A stretch of DNA of 64,000 bases from Collinsella sp. AF33-16 (GTDB lineage: Bacteria; Actinomycetota; Coriobacteriia; Coriobacteriales; Coriobacteriaceae), in the NCBI RefSeq assembly GCF_003475325.1, contig NZ_QRQC01000001.1, positions 124,001 to 188,000 on the forward strand. The letters run 5' to 3'. Shown here piece after piece: positions 61,152 through 64,000 of the stretch. The notes beneath the pieces are model-generated. The model had not been told where the DNA came from and did not search any database. It saw nothing but the letters and a program-made list of their open reading frames with translations. The number at the start of each line of letters is the position of its first letter. Positions within the stretch are counted from its first letter, which is position 1. The translations under genes and the position numbers were made by a program.

Positions 61152-61844
61152 GTGGCTCCCGTCAACAGCGCCGCCGAACCTGCTATCACCCCGGCGACCG
61201 ATTTCACCACCAATATCGGCATCCATTCCCGTAAGAGCGTCGTGGCGGCGCATGTCCGCTCTCAGCACGCCTGTCAGGAATTTGAGCGCCGCGCGCAGCT
61301 TCTGCGCGAATGCCTGTGCAGCGAGGACTTTTTGGCTAACAAGGGCATAGGCAATGAGATCGGCTTCCACACCTTTTGCTATGACCCCGCGCTGGAGTTT
61401 GAGGCGCGTGCATTATTTGACACCCTTTCACGCGATGCCGAGGCCGACAAGCTTCCGTGCACGCTCAAGGTCGTGAACCTCTACGACGCCGTGCTGGCAA
61501 TTCTCGAAAAGCGCCGTGTCCTCAAGGCTATCCCGCACCAAGAGGAGCGCCGCGGTACCCAGCGCGTGCTCGAGGACGTGGCCAAGTTCGCCTCGCCCGA
61601 GAAAGTCGCCGCGTACATCCTTGAGCAGACCAAGCCGTACGCGCCTGGAGACGTCGTTCTCCTCACCGGCGCGGGCGAGGTCTTCCCATTCTTTCGCATG
61701 CACACGCTTCTCCATTGCATGCTTGCGGATTTTGATGAGGTGCCTGTGGTCGCCGCCTATCCGGGCAGTTTCAACGGCTCTTCTTTCCAGCTCTTTAACC
61801 GTCTGCCGGCCGACAACTACTACCGCGCCATCGATATCTCGTAA
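61152..61844 (+). CDS. brxB: BREX protein BrxB (DUF1788)
   Basis: 230 residues, GTG start two bases after the brxA stop codon. DUF1788 features: FERRAQLLRECLCSEDFLANKGIGNEIGFHTFCYDPALE near the N-terminus and LLTGAGEVFPFFRMHTLLHCM with VPVVAAYPGSFNGSSFQLF-NR at the end, the diagnostic C-terminal motif. An essential BREX component; biochemical role not settled. Translation coupled to brxA. Confidence 0.92.
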   Translation: MAPVNSAAEPAITPATDFTTNIGIHSRKSVVAAHVRSQHACQEFERRAQLLRECLCSEDFLANKGIGNEIGFHTFCYDPALEFEARALFDTLSRDAEADKLPCTLKVVNLYDAVLAILEKRRVLKAIPHQEERRGTQRVLEDVAKFASPEKVAAYILEQTKPYAPGDVVLLTGAGEVFPFFRMHTLLHCMLADFDEVPVVAAYPGSFNGSSFQLFNRLPADNYYRAIDIS

Positions 61845-61922
61845 GCACGGCTCCCCGCAGGCAAGTCCCTGCCGCCGGTAACAACCCTTTGCCATAACGT
61901 TCCCAAACCCAAAGGAGCACCC

Positions 61923-64000
61923 ATGGACAACACGATCATTCGCGACCTCTTTGCAAAAGACATCAACCGCTCCATCAACGGCGTGGTCAAGGTCCAGGAT
62001 TCAAAAGATGGGTCCATCCGCCAGGAGCTTGACGAGTACGTGGTGACGCGCGAGTTGCAGAGGCACTTTGCCACGTTCTTCAAGGCCTACGGCGATGCCA
62101 TCGATGCACGCACCGACAAGATCGGCGTGTGGATCAGTGGTTTCTTCGGTTCCGGTAAATCGCACTTCCTCAAGATGCTGAGCTACCTGCTCGAGAATCG
62201 CCAGATCGGCGGCAAGAGCGCCATCCGCTACTTTGACGGCAAAATCGTCGACCCCATGGTCGCGGCTGCCATGGAGCGCGCCTGCTCGGTGCCCACGCAG
62301 GCCATCCTCTTTAACATCGATAGCAAGGCGGGCCAGTGGAAGCAGGGCGATACGGCTCCCACGGCGCTGCTTCGCGGCTTTGAGCGCATGTTCTACGAGG
62401 CGCGCGGCTTCTACGGCGAGGACCTCAAGCTTGCAAAGCTCGAGGACTACATCGATTCCCTGGGCAAGACCCAGGAGTTCCGCGAGGCCTTTGAGCGCGT
62501 CAACGGCGAGTCCTGGCTCCAGGCCCGCGACACCTACAGCTACTTTGAGGACGACGTCGTCGAGGTGCTGCAGAGCGTGCTCGGCATGAGCGAAAAGGCC
62601 GCATGGAACTGGCTCGAGGGTTCTGAGGACGAGGTTTTGGCCCCCGATGTCTTTGCCAAAAAGGTCAAGGATTACGTGGACGCTCAGGCAGCGGCCCACG
62701 GTGGCAACTTCCGTTTGCTCTTTATGGTCGACGAGGTGGGTCAGTTTATTACAAACGACCAGGACCCAAGCCTTATGCTGAGCCTTCAGACCATCGTCGA
62801 GGAGCTGGGTGCCGCCTGCGGTGGCCGCGTGTGGGTGATGGTCACGAGCCAGGAGGCCATCGACAACCTGAGCCTGCCCGTGGGCAACGACTTTTCAAAG
62901 ATCCAGGGCCGTTTCAATACCCGCCTTTCGCTCTCCAGCTCCAGCGTGGACGAGGTCATCCAACGCCGTGTGCTCGAGAAGACCGCGCCGGCGGCCGATA
63001 CGCTTGCACAGGTCTACGAGCAAGACGCCGCCGTCCTCAAAAACAACTTTACCTTTGAGGGGGGCTCGCGCTCCGACCTTGCCGGCTTCGCCAACTCCAA
63101 GGATTTTGTGGCCAGCTACCCGTTTGTGGGCTACCAGTTTAAGCTTCTGCCCGACGTGATGACCGAGGTACGCAAGCATGGTGTTAAGGCCAAGCACATG
63201 TCCACGGGCGAGCGCTCCATGCTGAGCGCGTTTCAGGAGAGCGCTCAGGCCATCCAGCATGACCAGACTGGTGCACTCGTGCCGTTCTGGCGCTTCTTCG
63301 ACACAATCTCCAAGGATTTGGAGCACGGCATCATTCAGGTCGTCGTCTGTGCGGAGCGCGCGGCTGAAAACGCAGAGGGTCTTGAGAGCTACGATGTCCG
63401 GGTGCTTAAGCTCCTGTACTTGATCCGCTACATCGGCTACGTCAAGGCCACGGTCGAGAACATCTCCATCCTTATGATCGATAGCCTGGACGTGGACAAG
63501 CGCGCCCTTAAGGACCGCGTCAAGGAGTCCCTCGCCCGCTTGGAGCGCGAGAACAAAGTGGCGCGACAGGGCGATACCTACAGCTTCCTCACCGACGAGG
63601 AGCAGGAAATTGCACAGGAGATTGCGCGGACCCCGATCGACAACGCGAAGGTGATCGAGTACATCAAAAAGCGCCTGTTCGACAGCATTTACAATGCGTA
63701 CAAGTTCCATCGCGATCCTAATGACTTCCCCTTTGACCGCTACGTGGATGGCTCGATTCATGGATCCAGCAAGGGTGGTATGGAACTCTCCGTGGTGACC
63801 ATGGCCGGCGACTTGGCACGTGCGGACGATGCCGAGCTAGCATTGAAATCCGTGGATAAGGCCATCGTGGCCTTGGGCGACGAGGTGGATTATTGGGCCC
63901 CACTCGTCAACGCCGCTAAGATTCGCATGTACGCCCAGACGCGCAATCTGCAGGAGCTACCGCCGAGTACCCGCCAGATTGTCGAGGCAAAAATGCGCGA
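61923..64000 (+). CDS. brxC: BREX ATPase BrxC (partial, runs off the window)
   Basis: 692 codons are visible of an expected ~1200. AAAGGAG precedes ATG 61923. The N-terminus DLFAKDINRSINGVVKVQD is typical of BrxC/PglY. Walker A is GFFGSGKS (73-80) and Walker B LLFMVDEVGQFI (265-276). VMVTSQEAIDNL and FSKIQGRFNTRLSLSS (sensor-like) follow. It is the AAA-type ATPase of the BREX complex, needed for defence and host methylation. With the order brxA-brxB-brxC this predicts a type 1 system, with pglX, pglZ and brxL to the right. Confidence 0.95.
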   Translation, partial: MDNTIIRDLFAKDINRSINGVVKVQDSKDGSIRQELDEYVVTRELQRHFATFFKAYGDAIDARTDKIGVWISGFFGSGKSHFLKMLSYLLENRQIGGKSAIRYFDGKIVDPMVAAAMERACSVPTQAILFNIDSKAGQWKQGDTAPTALLRGFERMFYEARGFYGEDLKLAKLEDYIDSLGKTQEFREAFERVNGESWLQARDTYSYFEDDVVEVLQSVLGMSEKAAWNWLEGSEDEVLAPDVFAKKVKDYVDAQAAAHGGNFRLLFMVDEVGQFITNDQDPSLMLSLQTIVEELGAACGGRVWVMVTSQEAIDNLSLPVGNDFSKIQGRFNTRLSLSSSSVDEVIQRRVLEKTAPAADTLAQVYEQDAAVLKNNFTFEGGSRSDLAGFANSKDFVASYPFVGYQFKLLPDVMTEVRKHGVKAKHMSTGERSMLSAFQESAQAIQHDQTGALVPFWRFFDTISKDLEHGIIQVVVCAERAAENAEGLESYDVRVLKLLYLIRYIGYVKATVENISILMIDSLDVDKRALKDRVKESLARLERENKVARQGDTYSFLTDEEQEIAQEIARTPIDNAKVIEYIKKRLFDSIYNAYKFHRDPNDFPFDRYVDGSIHGSSKGGMELSVVTMAGDLARADDAELALKSVDKAIVALGDEVDYWAPLVNAAKIRMYAQTRNLQELPPSTRQIVEAKMR

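Overview
The window looks like a chromosomal segment of a Gram-positive, high-GC gut actinobacterium of class Coriobacteriia, most like Collinsella. Three things point there: the codon bias; the gene mix (sortase and Tat-exported surface proteins, class III FBPase, an Sapep-type dipeptidase, C69 dipeptidases, ABC-F); and the dense set of short intergenic palindromes. This is inferred from gene content and sequence style only. No rRNA, tRNA, CRISPR array or prophage was seen.

Layout. 1-5.5 kb: start of an ADP-ribosylglycohydrolase gene, a HicB-like regulator, a PH-like small protein, a cell-wall-anchored PI-PLC-like protein and two tandem lipoproteins. 5.9-11.6 kb: one-carbon genes fchA-folD, a C69 dipeptidase and a small protein paired with an AarF/UbiB kinase. 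11.7-16.3 kb: a cobalamin riboswitch in front of two surface proteins carrying DUF4430 (transcobalamin-like) domains, the first also with a PQQ-type beta-propeller. This reads as a surface B12-capture locus. 16.5-25.6 kb: two GtrA proteins, class III fructose-bisphosphatase, DegV, a TIM-barrel protein, an NSUN-type RNA methyltransferase and a MetRS with a degenerate KMSKS loop. 26.3-33 kb: queuosine genes queH, queA and tgt, interspersed with a coiled-coil membrane protein and an SDR. 33-44 kb: LOG protein, second DegV, HAD phosphatase, M20 dipeptidase, complete pstSCAB, ABC-F and a Cof-type HAD. 44-48 kb: a DtxR-type regulator broken by an in-frame TAA, then a metal-efflux operon (arsR, separate HMA chaperone, P-type ATPase) with three matching operator palindromes. 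48-60 kb: a low-GC accessory gene, a DEDDh exonuclease, a His-rich metal exporter, paired histidine phosphatases, and serA/serC close to a short DUF1015 gene. 60.3-64 kb: the start of a type 1 BREX phage-defence operon (brxA, brxB, partial brxC) behind an elaborate regulatory region.

The most unusual layer lies between the genes. At least seven families of short palindromes occur here in two or more copies, several with stems that differ in sequence but still pair. There are also two elements of about 240-250 bp with terminal inverted repeats (MITE-like) and one 129-nt nested palindrome. These explain most intergenic gaps longer than 200 bp.
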